This document shows positions 51,851 to 60,352 of a stretch of DNA of 64,000 nt, in pieces. Numbering within the stretch: the first letter of the stretch is position 1; every line of letters begins with the position of its first letter. Source of the stretch: Fictibacillus fluitans (GTDB lineage Bacteria; Bacillota; Bacilli; Bacillales; Fictibacillaceae); the NCBI RefSeq assembly GCF_030418125.1, contig NZ_JAUHTR010000003.1:186001-250000 (forward strand). The letters run 5' to 3'. The translations under genes and the position numbers were made by a program. Under the pieces are notes generated by a model. It did no database searches. It worked only from the letters and a program-made list of their open reading frames with translations, and was not told the DNA's origin.

Positions 51851-54170
51851 ATTCACAGTGAAAAAAGCAGTGTTTGGTGTCATGCTTGCGGTACTGCTGC
51901 TGATTTCAAGCGGCATTACAGGTGCATCAGGGCTTTTTACCAAAACGAAGGATGTGCCGCCACAGGAAATGCTGAAAAAACATGAAGAACTCTCGGCCGT
52001 TGAGCTGAGTTCCAACCGCTATACACAGCCGGACAAAAAACAAAAGGAAGTAAAATCCCCTTCCATTCCGGCTGAATACAAGAAAGAAGCAGAAACGCCG
52101 TCCCTCGCACTTTATGTTGACAGCAAAACGATGGGCATCATGGTGGAAAATAAAAAGACAGGATATGTATGGTCTTCTTATCCTTCAAAAGATACCTTGA
52201 AAAAAGAGCAGTTGAACGAGGACTGGAGCATGCTTGTCCGCTCCCCGGTGATGATTGATTATTTTAACGATAATGCCGGGCTTGATCGAGGAAGTGTAGC
52301 CTCGCTTGACGGCCAGGTGATGAACAAAAAAGCCATCAAAAACGGCTTTCAATTTACCGTGGATTTAAAGAAACTAAAAACGTCCTTTGATGTGCAGGTA
52401 AGCATTGAGGAAAGCGGGCTTGTTGTAAACGTTCCGGAAAAAAGCTGGAGTGAAAAAGACCATAAGCTGGCGAATATTTACGTCTATCCTTTTCTGGGAA
52501 GCACCCGTCTGGATGATGTTCCCGGCTATATGATGATTCCGGATGGAAGTGGTGCCCTTATCCGCTATCAAAAGCCTTCAGTTTCCTATGACGAGCCGTT
52601 TGTCGGAAGAATTTTTGGCCAGGATTATTCCGTCAACCCTCCAAGAATGGGGGGCAACAGGAACATTAACGTAACCATGCCGGTATTTGGAGCGGTTCAT
52701 GGCGAAGGGCAGAATGGCTTTCTCGGCATTGTGGAAAAGGGCCAGTATAATGCGGAAATCGTAGCCTATCCGGCAGGATTGAACACCAATTTCAACTGGA
52801 TTAGCCCGCGGTTTATCATCCGTAACGCCTACTTTCAGCCAACAAGCAAAAATATGGGCGGCTACAACACCTACCAAAAAACAAGAATACAGACTGACCT
52901 GAAAATCAGGTACTCTTTTCTCCAAAAAGACGAGGCATCATATACCGGGATGGCCAAGTCGTACCGAAGCTACCTGGAGAATAAAGGGATTCTGAAGAAA
53001 ACAAAGCCAGCAAAAACAGATGTGCCGGCACATGTTGAATTTCTTGGCGGTGAAATGGAAAAAGGCTTGTTCAGCCGAAAATTTGTGGAGATGACAAAAT
53101 TTCAGGATGTCGATGACATTACGAAAACATTAAAAGCAGAAGGTCTTTCCAATCTCGACGTGCTCCTGCGGGGATGGAACCATGGCGGCCTTACCGGCAG
53201 CAACCCCGAGCGGTTTCCTGTTGCCAGTGAGCTCGGCGGCGAAGATGGTTTAACGGATCTGGCCCATGTGCTGAAGAACCGGGGAATTGCATTGTCGCTT
53301 CAGCTGGATTATACGTATGGCTATGAAGGTGCCAATAATTTCAATGAGAAAACGGAAGCGGCGCGCAAGATTACGAATCAGGTGTTGATTGAGCGCATTG
53401 GAAGCGATCCGTTTGAAAAGGAAAAAATCGATTTGGAGCGGTATTACATTTCTCCACACAAGGCGGTAAACCTGGCCAGGGAGGATACGAAAGAGTTAAA
53501 GAATATTCCTTCTGCTGGTGCAGCACTTGAAAATACAGGGTCTGTCCTGTTCTCGGATTTCAGGAAGTCGAACCCTGTGGGCCGTGATGAAGCTGCCTCT
53601 GATTATATGAAACTTGCGGACCACCTTTCTAACCAATTTGATGATTTGGCACTGTATCAGCCAAATGCCTATCTCTTAAAGCATGCATCGAAAATCTACA
53701 ATATTGAAATGGATTCCTCGCAATACATGTATGCGACGGACACCGTTCCCTTTGTACAGATGGTGCTTCACGGTTATATCAATTACTTTACATCTCCGCT
53801 GAATTTTGCGGCAGACAAGAATGAAATGGTCTTGAAGATGGTAGAAACAGGAGCTTATCCATCCTTTTATTTTACAAAGCAACCTTCTCATCTGTTAAGC
53901 AAAGGGCCGTCAAAGTCTATTGGTGCTTCCTATTACAAGGACTGGCTGGATGATGCCAAAGAGATCTATGAAAGAGTGAAAAAGCCGCTTGGTGCAGTGG
54001 CGGGGGAAACCATTGAAAACCGGAAAGTCTATCAGCCGGGTGTAGTTGAAGTGACTTATTCAAATGGAACAGTCATCCTTGTAAACTATGAATCCAAAGC
54101 AGTAAAAGCAGATGGCCGTACCATTCCGGCAAGAGACTTTCTTCTATCGAAAAGGGGGAGCAGGCAATGA
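51843..54170 (+). CDS. DUF5696-like surface protein with glycosidase-like barrel
   Basis: 775 residues, GTG start at 51843 with GGAGGTGA upstream. A signal sequence or anchor (FGVMLAVLLLISSGITGASG) is followed by a beta-rich region (about 90-370) and a TIM-barrel-like region (about 390-720) with LSNLDVLLRGWNHGG, GIALSLQLDYTYGYEG and VQMVLHGYINYFTSPLNFA. I recall DUF5696 for such proteins in similar loci. The barrel resembles retaining glycosidases, but the catalytic pair cannot be assigned by eye. A glycan-cleaving role outside the cell fits the neighbours. ATGA overlap with the next permease. Confidence 0.75.
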   Translation: MFRFTVKKAVFGVMLAVLLLISSGITGASGLFTKTKDVPPQEMLKKHEELSAVELSSNRYTQPDKKQKEVKSPSIPAEYKKEAETPSLALYVDSKTMGIMVENKKTGYVWSSYPSKDTLKKEQLNEDWSMLVRSPVMIDYFNDNAGLDRGSVASLDGQVMNKKAIKNGFQFTVDLKKLKTSFDVQVSIEESGLVVNVPEKSWSEKDHKLANIYVYPFLGSTRLDDVPGYMMIPDGSGALIRYQKPSVSYDEPFVGRIFGQDYSVNPPRMGGNRNINVTMPVFGAVHGEGQNGFLGIVEKGQYNAEIVAYPAGLNTNFNWISPRFIIRNAYFQPTSKNMGGYNTYQKTRIQTDLKIRYSFLQKDEASYTGMAKSYRSYLENKGILKKTKPAKTDVPAHVEFLGGEMEKGLFSRKFVEMTKFQDVDDITKTLKAEGLSNLDVLLRGWNHGGLTGSNPERFPVASELGGEDGLTDLAHVLKNRGIALSLQLDYTYGYEGANNFNEKTEAARKITNQVLIERIGSDPFEKEKIDLERYYISPHKAVNLAREDTKELKNIPSAGAALENTGSVLFSDFRKSNPVGRDEAASDYMKLADHLSNQFDDLALYQPNAYLLKHASKIYNIEMDSSQYMYATDTVPFVQMVLHGYINYFTSPLNFAADKNEMVLKMVETGAYPSFYFTKQPSHLLSKGPSKSIGASYYKDWLDDAKEIYERVKKPLGAVAGETIENRKVYQPGVVEVTYSNGTVILVNYESKAVKADGRTIPARDFLLSKRGSRQ

Positions 54171-55069
54171 CCAACCAACGGAAAAATACACTGACAGGAT
54201 TGTTGTTCATCTCTCCCTGGCTGATTGGCTTTCTATTTTTCATGGCGTATCCCATCTATTCTTCTTTGAAAATGAGTTTTGAAAAAGTGTTCATCACGCC
54301 GGAAGGCATTCAGTCCGAATTTGTAAAGCTCGATAACTATCAATACGCGCTGTTCAAGGATCCGTATTTTATGGATGAAGTATTTAACTTTACCAAGACG
54401 GTGATTCTCATGGTACCGATTGTCGTCATCTTTTCCATGATCGTTGCCCTTTTGATCAATCAGCCCATTAAGATGAAGGGGATGTTCCGCGCCGTCTTTT
54501 TCCTGCCGGTCGTGATTTCGAGTGGTGCAGTGATCAATGAGCTGTTTGCCCAGGGAGCGGGAACCATTCCCATGGTTGAGCAGTACGGCATTGTAACCAT
54601 GCTTAAGGATTCTTTGGGTCCGGGGCTTGCAGATCCCATCATTGAAGTGATTCAGAAGTTCATCCTGATTCTTTGGTTCTCGGGTGTCCAGATCCTGATC
54701 TTTCTGGCAGGACTCCAGAAAATTAACAGAAGCATATACGAGGCGGCTGCGATCGACGGAGCTTCACCGTGGGAAACGTTTTGGAAGATTACACTGCCCG
54801 GCTTAAAACCGTTTATTCTTGTCAACCTGATTTACACCACCGTTGACTTGTTTACCAATTCGGTGAACGACGTCATCAAGTTGATTAAGGAGAATATGTT
54901 CAAAATTGAAACCGGATTCGGTTATGCTACTGCGCTTTCCTGGATCTATCAGGGGTTGATTTTACTCATCCTTTTGGTCATCTTTTTCTTTTTCAGAAAT
55001 AAGGAAGGCAAGAAAGAGCGTAAGCTTGGGTACCGGAAGCCACGAGTGAAAAGGGGGACAGTCTCATGA
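54167..55069 (+). CDS. ABC sugar permease, MalF-type (pair 2)
   Basis: 300 residues, six spans. EAA motif SIYEAAAIDGASPWETFWKI. The ATG overlaps the stop of the DUF5696-like gene and its own stop overlaps the next permease, so the three are tightly coupled. It belongs to a different subgroup from pair 1, so the locus has two importers or one with two channels. Confidence 0.93.
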   Translation: MTNQRKNTLTGLLFISPWLIGFLFFMAYPIYSSLKMSFEKVFITPEGIQSEFVKLDNYQYALFKDPYFMDEVFNFTKTVILMVPIVVIFSMIVALLINQPIKMKGMFRAVFFLPVVISSGAVINELFAQGAGTIPMVEQYGIVTMLKDSLGPGLADPIIEVIQKFILILWFSGVQILIFLAGLQKINRSIYEAAAIDGASPWETFWKITLPGLKPFILVNLIYTTVDLFTNSVNDVIKLIKENMFKIETGFGYATALSWIYQGLILLILLVIFFFFRNKEGKKERKLGYRKPRVKRGTVS

Positions 55070-56067
55070 AAAGCATCGCAGAACACGAAAAAATAACACC
55101 GCCTGCGGGCTCTGTTCTTGCTAAAGGGATGTACGGGAAAAACCCGCTCCTTCTCCGTGCCAGGCGTCTTTTATTGGGTAAACAGGGGAATGACGGACTC
55201 ATCTTTAAGTTTTTTACGTATTACCTTTTGATTTGCATCGGCTTTGTGTACTTGTATCCGATACTGTTCATCCTTTCGCAGAGCTTTAAAAGCATGGATG
55301 ATTTGCTTGATCCGACTGTCATGTGGATTCCGCGGGAGTTTAACCTGGAGAACTATATTCAGGCATGGCAGGTTCTTGATTTCCCGAAAACCTTAAGCAC
55401 AACACTTATGAATGCAGCTCTGCCAGCGGTGGCACAAACGATTTCCTGTGCCCTCGTAGGTTACGGCTTTGCAAAATTTAGTTTTCCGGGAAAACCGATA
55501 TTTTTTGTACTGATGATCATCACATTTATTATCCCGGCGCAGGTAGTTATGATCCCGCTGTATCTCTTGTTTGAAAACTATGGGATGACCGGTTCTTCCC
55601 TGCCATTTATCCTGCCGGCCATTTTTGCCATGGGAATTAAAAGCACGCTGTTTATCCTGATCTACACCCAGTTTTTCAAGTCCATTCCTGTAGCCCTTGA
55701 AGAGGCGGCGCAGATTGACGGAGCCGGAAGAATCTCAATCTTTTTCCGGATCGTGCTTCCCATTTCGGTACCCGCAATGATGGTTGTGTTTCTCTTTTCC
55801 TTTGTATGGCATTGGAATGAAACCTATATGGCGTCACTGTATCTTGGGGATGCCATGTCCACGCTGCCTTTAAAACTTCAGGAGTTTAACGATGCATTTA
55901 AAAATATGTTTGGCGGAAGCCAGGCTGCATCAGCAAAAACCGATATTAACGAATCCATTAAACTGGCAGGAACGATGCTCGTCATTTTTCCGCTGCTGGT
56001 GCTGTATTTTGTGGCTCAGCGATGGTTTGTGGAGGCAACAGACAAAACAGGAATTTCAGGAGAATAA
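55066..56067 (+). CDS. ABC sugar permease, MalG-type (pair 2)
   Basis: 333 residues. The first ~50 residues are charged and cytoplasmic, longer than usual, with about six spans behind. EAA motif ALEEAAQIDGAGRISIFFRI. ATGA overlap with its partner. It is the last plus-strand gene of the locus and ends at a bidirectional terminator. Confidence 0.93.
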   Translation: MKSIAEHEKITPPAGSVLAKGMYGKNPLLLRARRLLLGKQGNDGLIFKFFTYYLLICIGFVYLYPILFILSQSFKSMDDLLDPTVMWIPREFNLENYIQAWQVLDFPKTLSTTLMNAALPAVAQTISCALVGYGFAKFSFPGKPIFFVLMIITFIIPAQVVMIPLYLLFENYGMTGSSLPFILPAIFAMGIKSTLFILIYTQFFKSIPVALEEAAQIDGAGRISIFFRIVLPISVPAMMVVFLFSFVWHWNETYMASLYLGDAMSTLPLKLQEFNDAFKNMFGGSQAASAKTDINESIKLAGTMLVIFPLLVLYFVAQRWFVEATDKTGISGE

Positions 56068-56069
56068 GC

Positions 56070-56110
56070 AAAAAATGCCTGTCAGGCTCAAGCCCGGCAG
56101 GCATTTTTTA
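56070..56110. terminator. bidirectional terminator at the end of the sugar locus
   Basis: AAAAAATGCCTG pairs with CAGGCATTTTTT around an inner loop; T runs on both strands between convergent genes. Confidence 0.92.
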
Positions 56111-57337
56111 TAGTGGTTTCTCGGTAAAGCCGGTCAGTTCCAGACCTTTTTTGGCAAACTTGTTTTTCATGAACCATTTCCACACCAGTCCGGTCCGGTA
56201 GTTTTCGATCATAAGCAGTGAAATGCCCTTATCAATCCCGATGACGTCGCGCCCATACCATGCAGGAGAAACATCCAGATTGTATGCATCCCTGAAGCCG
56301 TATTCTCCCCAAAGCTCCGGAACTTGGTTATAGTAGTGCTGCATCGCCTCCAGGCTTTCCTTCGGTGTAAAGGGGATGGATCCGATGGCACCGGCAGGAG
56401 GAACCGTCCCGTCGGGATGATGCTGGTCATTGGCTCCGGACCGTCCGGACGGAGGAGCTCCATAATTCCCTCTGTATCCATAAGGGCCGTCACATGCCGT
56501 CAGCCCCCATGAGTTCGGTCCAAAGGTCCTGAAGCTGGCCGATTCGTCCATGCCATACTGCCGGTGGGCAAGCGTGGCTTTAACCGAATTTTCCCACCAG
56601 TCCAGGCCGTCCCGGTCCGTCTTGTTCTGCAAATCAAACCAGGCATGGGAAAATTGATAAGTAAACAAAGAGCCTGTCCAGGTATAAATGAAAAGGGGAA
56701 CATCGCCATAGGTGCTGACCTGGCGATGGAAATCGTAAAACATCTCAGGATCCACCGGATGGGAAGGCGAAGCTGCCGCCAGAAAATACATCATGAACTG
56801 CTCGGCGTACATGTCCCAGGCACCCCAATGGCCGCGCTCAGGTGTATATCCCATATAAAACTGGTTGGTCTCAGGATTTCTGTACCATTCCCAATCTACC
56901 CGTTCATACAGCTGCTGTGCTTTTTCCTTCAATTTTCCGCCAAAATATTCACCTGCCGTAATTGCCCCGCACACGGCAATCGCTGTATCAATAACGGAAA
57001 CCTCGGAATTGCCGTATCGTTTACCTGTGTTCATGGAAAGAAAGTGATAGAAAAAACCGTTCACTTCTTCTGCGTAAAGCAATAGCGTATCAAGTGTTCC
57101 TTCGGCGCGCTGACTGGCTTCATCAGTGGAAACCCATTGCCGTTCCGCACCGATGACAAGCGCAGTTAATCCATAGCCGACCGAAGCGACAGAACACATC
57201 TCGGGATCGCCCGGCGCGCGGTCGCGGATCAATCCGAATCCCTGGCTTTCTGGATTACTGTTGGCCTCCCGCCAGAAAAACAGGAAGGAATGTTTGCTTT
57301 CAAGTTCCATCAATTCATCATTGGAAAGTGGTGCCAT
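56108..57337 (-). CDS. PF10091 (GH144-like) glucanase-like enzyme, cytosolic
   Basis: 409 residues of the glycoamylase family PF10091, which contains GH144 endo-beta-1,2-glucanases. HSFLFFWREANSNPESQGFGLIRDR, VASVGYGLTALVIG, YGNSEVSVIDTAIAVCGA and GLTACDGPYGYRG are family motifs in an (alpha/alpha)6 barrel. GH144 enzymes are normally secreted, but here no signal peptide is present; the ATG at 57337 has AGGAGGAAAA directly in front. It probably cleaves imported oligosaccharides. A GAAACGTTTC operator lies 20-35 bases upstream, tying it to the LacI regulon. Confidence 0.85.
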   Translation of the reverse strand: MAPLSNDELMELESKHSFLFFWREANSNPESQGFGLIRDRAPGDPEMCSVASVGYGLTALVIGAERQWVSTDEASQRAEGTLDTLLLYAEEVNGFFYHFLSMNTGKRYGNSEVSVIDTAIAVCGAITAGEYFGGKLKEKAQQLYERVDWEWYRNPETNQFYMGYTPERGHWGAWDMYAEQFMMYFLAAASPSHPVDPEMFYDFHRQVSTYGDVPLFIYTWTGSLFTYQFSHAWFDLQNKTDRDGLDWWENSVKATLAHRQYGMDESASFRTFGPNSWGLTACDGPYGYRGNYGAPPSGRSGANDQHHPDGTVPPAGAIGSIPFTPKESLEAMQHYYNQVPELWGEYGFRDAYNLDVSPAWYGRDVIGIDKGISLLMIENYRTGLVWKWFMKNKFAKKGLELTGFTEKPL

Positions 57338-57355
57338 AAATTTTCCTCCTCATCA

Positions 57356-57371
57356 ATTGAAACGTTTCAAT
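57356..57371 (-). promoter_or_regulatory. 16-bp perfect palindromic operator before the PF10091 gene
   Basis: ATTGAAACGTTTCAAT is a perfect palindrome containing the same core as the sites at 35431, 35546, 42331 and 42353. It is the longest match and probably the best binding site. Confidence 0.7.
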
Positions 57372-57482
57372 TTTTAAGTTTGCAATCCTCAGACATAGTG
57401 TAACATAATAAAGTTTTTAAAATTTCAAAAAAATACTGAATAAGTGGGTATATAAGTATTAAATCTAAAGGAGGAGATACAT

Positions 57483-58274
57483 ATGGGAACCATTTATAGC
57501 CATGAAGAAGGCAAAGTAGCCGTGGTCACAGGTGGAGGATCAGGGATTGGCAAGGCTTCGTGCCTTGCGTTTGCGAAAGAAGGAATGAAGGTATGTGTTC
57601 TGGATGTAAAAGAGGAGCGGGCACAAGAAACCGTAAATGAAATCAGGGAAGCGGGCGGAGAAGCCATTGCCGGAGAAGTGGATGTTACAAATGAGAAACA
57701 GGTGAGAGCAGGCATTGAAAAGGCAGTAAAAGAATGGGGCAGGCTGGATGTTCTTTATGCCAATGCTGGCATCAATGGAACCCTTTCGTCTATCGAAAAA
57801 TTTGAGCTGGAGGATTGGAACACGACGATTTCCACTAATTTAACGGGAACTTTTTTAACCGTTAAGCATGCGGTGCCTCATTTGAAAAAAGAGGGTGGAA
57901 GCATTGTCATTACGGCATCCATCAATGGAAACCGCCGTTATTCAGGATTCGGGATGTCGGCATACAGCTCTACCAAAGCGGCACAGGTGGCCTTTATGAA
58001 AATGGCCGCGCTGGAGCTTGCCCGGTACAAAATCAGGGTGAACGCCATCTGCCCGGGAGCCATCACTACTAACATCGGGCAAAATACCTTCCCAACAGAA
58101 GATGTAAAAGAAATCAGTATTCCTGTCAAATATCCCGAGGGCGATCAGCCGCTTGAGCATAAGGCGGGCGATCCCGAGCAAGTCGCAGATCTTGCCTTGT
58201 TTCTGGCATCCGAACGATCCAGCCATATTTCAGGCACAGAAATCTATATTGACGGAGCAGAAACCCTGCTGTAA
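57483..58274 (+). CDS. short-chain dehydrogenase/reductase
   Basis: 263 residues. TGGGSGIG cofactor loop, NAGI, and the active-site ITASINGN ... SAYSSTK (Ser, Tyr, Lys) are complete; the C terminus has the usual IYIDGAET. It is likely a sugar or alcohol dehydrogenase using NAD(P). The start follows AAAGGAGGAG. It is divergent from the PF10091 gene but has no operator of its own, so a place in the sugar regulon is uncertain. Confidence 0.92.
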   Translation: MGTIYSHEEGKVAVVTGGGSGIGKASCLAFAKEGMKVCVLDVKEERAQETVNEIREAGGEAIAGEVDVTNEKQVRAGIEKAVKEWGRLDVLYANAGINGTLSSIEKFELEDWNTTISTNLTGTFLTVKHAVPHLKKEGGSIVITASINGNRRYSGFGMSAYSSTKAAQVAFMKMAALELARYKIRVNAICPGAITTNIGQNTFPTEDVKEISIPVKYPEGDQPLEHKAGDPEQVADLALFLASERSSHISGTEIYIDGAETLL

Positions 58275-58299
58275 TCAATGCTTCATAACTATATTCATG

Positions 58300-58332
58300 G
58301 AAGAAAGAGCCCTCGAGGCTCTTTCTTTTTTT
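58300..58332 (+). terminator. terminator of the SDR gene
   Basis: AAGAAAGAGCC pairs with GGCTCTTTCTT around CTCGA, followed by a long T run. Confidence 0.93.
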
Positions 58333-58362
58333 GGGGGTATAACCTATGTTGGTTTGAAAGTA

Positions 58363-58612
58363 GTTGATTTCCGTTCCAGGTCGCTCGCTTTTACCGGCGC
58401 GAGCGCCTACTTTCACGGGCGTGCGCTGAGCCTTACCGGCACAAGCGCCTACCTCCTCGTCGCAAGCTCCTGCGGGAACGGCGCGAGCGCCTTATTGGTC
58501 TCATCTGTCCCGCTTTTCCCGTAGGACAAGGAAGGCTTCGGCAGCGAAACATCGCACGAAGAAAATGTAGTGTTCATTTTCGAGGAGTCTCGCACCTTGC
58601 ACTGCAATCAAC
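58363..58612 (-). repeat. dispersed structured repeat, copy 2 (inverted)
   Basis: About 250 bp, opposite in direction to copy 1 at 31449-31655. Read on the minus strand it starts GTTGATTGCAGTGCAAGG, shares AAAATGAACACTACATTTTC, TTCGTGCGATG and GCTGCCGAAGCCTTCCTTGT with copy 1, and ends GGAACGGAAATCAAC. It carries three GGCGCGAGCGCC-like internal units against fewer in copy 1, so its middle has expanded. It fills most of the 550-base gap between the SDR and DUF1028 genes; the remainder (58613-58828) shows no gene. Confidence 0.8.
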
Positions 58613-58828
58613 CTTTCAACGAAGTACTTGGAAGAAATCCTGCGCAAGCAACCTTTAATAAAGTCTAGTTCGTTCTGACGAATTATGTGGAAAAAAGAGG
58701 AATTAAATGGCATTTTGCAGAAGTAAAAGGAGCATGGACAAGGAATAGTTCTGGTTTCCAAACCGTTTTATTCTAAAAAGCATAAAATCTATCATCCATA
58801 CATAATAAAAGACAGGAGAGGTTTTTAA

Positions 58829-59686
58829 ATGACATATTCAATTGCGGGCTATGATCCTAGTGAAAAAGAGTGGGGAATTGCGGTGCAGTCCAAATTTTTG
58901 GGAGTGGGCGCGGTCGTTCCGTGGGCAAAGGCAGGAGTTGGCGCTGTTGCCACACAATCCTATGCCAATACCTCATACGGTCCACAGGCACTGGAGGCGA
59001 TGGAACAGGGTAAATCAGCGGAGGAAACGCTGAAGATGCTGATTGAAAAGGACGAGCAGCGGGAAATGAGGCAGGTTGGCCTGATCGATGCCAATGGACA
59101 TGGTGCTACCTTTACCGGGAAAGAATGCTATGACTGGGCAGGAGGAATAACCGGTCCTAACTTTGCTGCCCAGGGCAATATTTTGGTCAGTTCCGCCACG
59201 GTAGAAGCCATGGGACGAACCTTTTCTGAGGCGCAGGGGTCACTTGCTGAACGTTTGCTTGCAGCCCTGCAGGCAGGACAAGAGGCTGGCGGAGACAGCC
59301 GGGGCCAGCAGTCTGCTGCTTTGCTGGTTGTGAAAGATAAGGGCGGCTATGGAGGGTTCAATGACCGCTATATTGATTTAAGAGTGGAGGATCACCAGGA
59401 ACCGATTAAAGAACTGAAACGGATTTATAAGCTGCACCAATTATATTTCGCTCCTTCCAAACCGGAAGATATTATAGAGATTGATGAAGAGGTTAAGCAG
59501 GAAATAAGCAGGGAGCTGCTCAGATTAAACTACATGAAAGGAGCCTCGGCAGATGACGGCAAGCTGTATAAGGCGCTGACAACCTATATCCATACCGAAA
59601 ATTTTGAAGACAGGGAGCAGGAGAAAGGCAAGATTGATAGTGAAATTTTATCGTATATGAAATTAGACAAGCGAGTTAAAAAGTAG
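58829..59686 (+). CDS. DUF1028-family protein (putative Ntn-hydrolase)
   Basis: 285 residues. MTYSIAGYDPSEKEWGIAVQ, WAKAGVGAVATQSYANTSYGP and the Gly-rich NILVSSATVEAMGRTF are the DUF1028 pattern (COG3342). Thr2 directly after Met is the position of the nucleophile in related Ntn-type hydrolases, and Met removal would expose it. A C-terminal extension of about 70 residues (from PSKPEDIIEIDEEVKQ) is charged and helical. The substrate is unknown. The start follows AGGAGAGG. Confidence 0.85.
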   Translation: MTYSIAGYDPSEKEWGIAVQSKFLGVGAVVPWAKAGVGAVATQSYANTSYGPQALEAMEQGKSAEETLKMLIEKDEQREMRQVGLIDANGHGATFTGKECYDWAGGITGPNFAAQGNILVSSATVEAMGRTFSEAQGSLAERLLAALQAGQEAGGDSRGQQSAALLVVKDKGGYGGFNDRYIDLRVEDHQEPIKELKRIYKLHQLYFAPSKPEDIIEIDEEVKQEISRELLRLNYMKGASADDGKLYKALTTYIHTENFEDREQEKGKIDSEILSYMKLDKRVKK

Positions 59687-59735
59687 TACAATCTTACCAA
59701 TTAACGTTATTTTGCAAAAATTTTAAAAAAACAGG

Positions 59736-59764
59736 TTTAAATTTCAGATTGTTTTTTGTATGAT
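59736..59764 (+). promoter_or_regulatory. possible SigA promoter of the 148-residue membrane protein
   Basis: TTTAAA, 17 bases and TATGAT, about 38 bases before the start codon. Confidence 0.45.
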
Positions 59765-59801
59765 AAGACGATAAACAAATAAGTCATTTTTTGGGGGAAA
59801 G

Positions 59802-60248
59802 ATGATGCATTCATGGAAACGGAGATTACAGAACCATAGAGGCATGGAGTTTGCTTTGTTTTACCTTACACTGTTGTTTGGAGTAGGGGCCTATCAAACC
59901 ATTAAAGTATTTATGAATATCAATTTGTATTCCGAGCAAGTACTTTTTGGTTTATCGTCCCATTCCTTTGTTGCTGCCCTTCTCTTTTTCTGGGCGGTTG
60001 TCAGCATTTTTTGGATCGGAGCTTTGCGTATTCTCGACTGGGCGCACCGCACGTCACTGACAACGACCAAAAATGCGCTTTTCGGATCTGCTGTTTTATT
60101 TTTGGGAGTTCCGATCGGCATTTCCGTTCAAATCTACAGCGCAATGGCCTTTAGTCCGCTTTTAAGCTCGATTACTCAGGCTTTGCTCATTACGACCATA
60201 ATCTGTTTTGCGATTGGCATTTCGGGAAAATACAGAAAAACGGCTTAA
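59802..60248 (+). CDS. 148-residue membrane protein of unknown function
   Basis: About four spans: residues 16-36 (FALFYLTLLFGVGAYQTI), 55-75 (FVAALLFFWAVVSIFWIG), 90-110 and 118-140. A basic N terminus (HSWKRRLQNHRG) and basic C terminus (GKYRKTA) are likely cytoplasmic. No family recognised. The start is ATG at 59802 or the adjacent one at 59805, behind GGGGGAAAG. It ends at its own terminator. Confidence 0.8.
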   Translation: MMHSWKRRLQNHRGMEFALFYLTLLFGVGAYQTIKVFMNINLYSEQVLFGLSSHSFVAALLFFWAVVSIFWIGALRILDWAHRTSLTTTKNALFGSAVLFLGVPIGISVQIYSAMAFSPLLSSITQALLITTIICFAIGISGKYRKTA

Positions 60249-60250
60249 AC

Positions 60251-60277
60251 AAAAACCGGCAGACGCCGGTTTTTTTG
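60251..60277 (+). terminator. terminator of the 148-residue gene
   Basis: AAACCGGC pairs with GCCGGTTT around AGAC, followed by a T run. Confidence 0.92.
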
Positions 60278-60352
60278 TTCTTCTAAAGGAAAGTGCAAAC
60301 CAGGAGAGGAAATGAAGAGAAAGAAAACTGCCAGGCAGGAGGATACCGGAAG

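Noticed and set aside
57440-57470. SigB promoter before the SDR gene (GGGTAT)
   Set aside because: The -10 element is present but no GTTT-type -35 element lies at the required distance.
58153-58524. 123-residue plus-strand frame
   Set aside because: It starts inside the SDR gene and continues through a terminator and the dispersed repeat.
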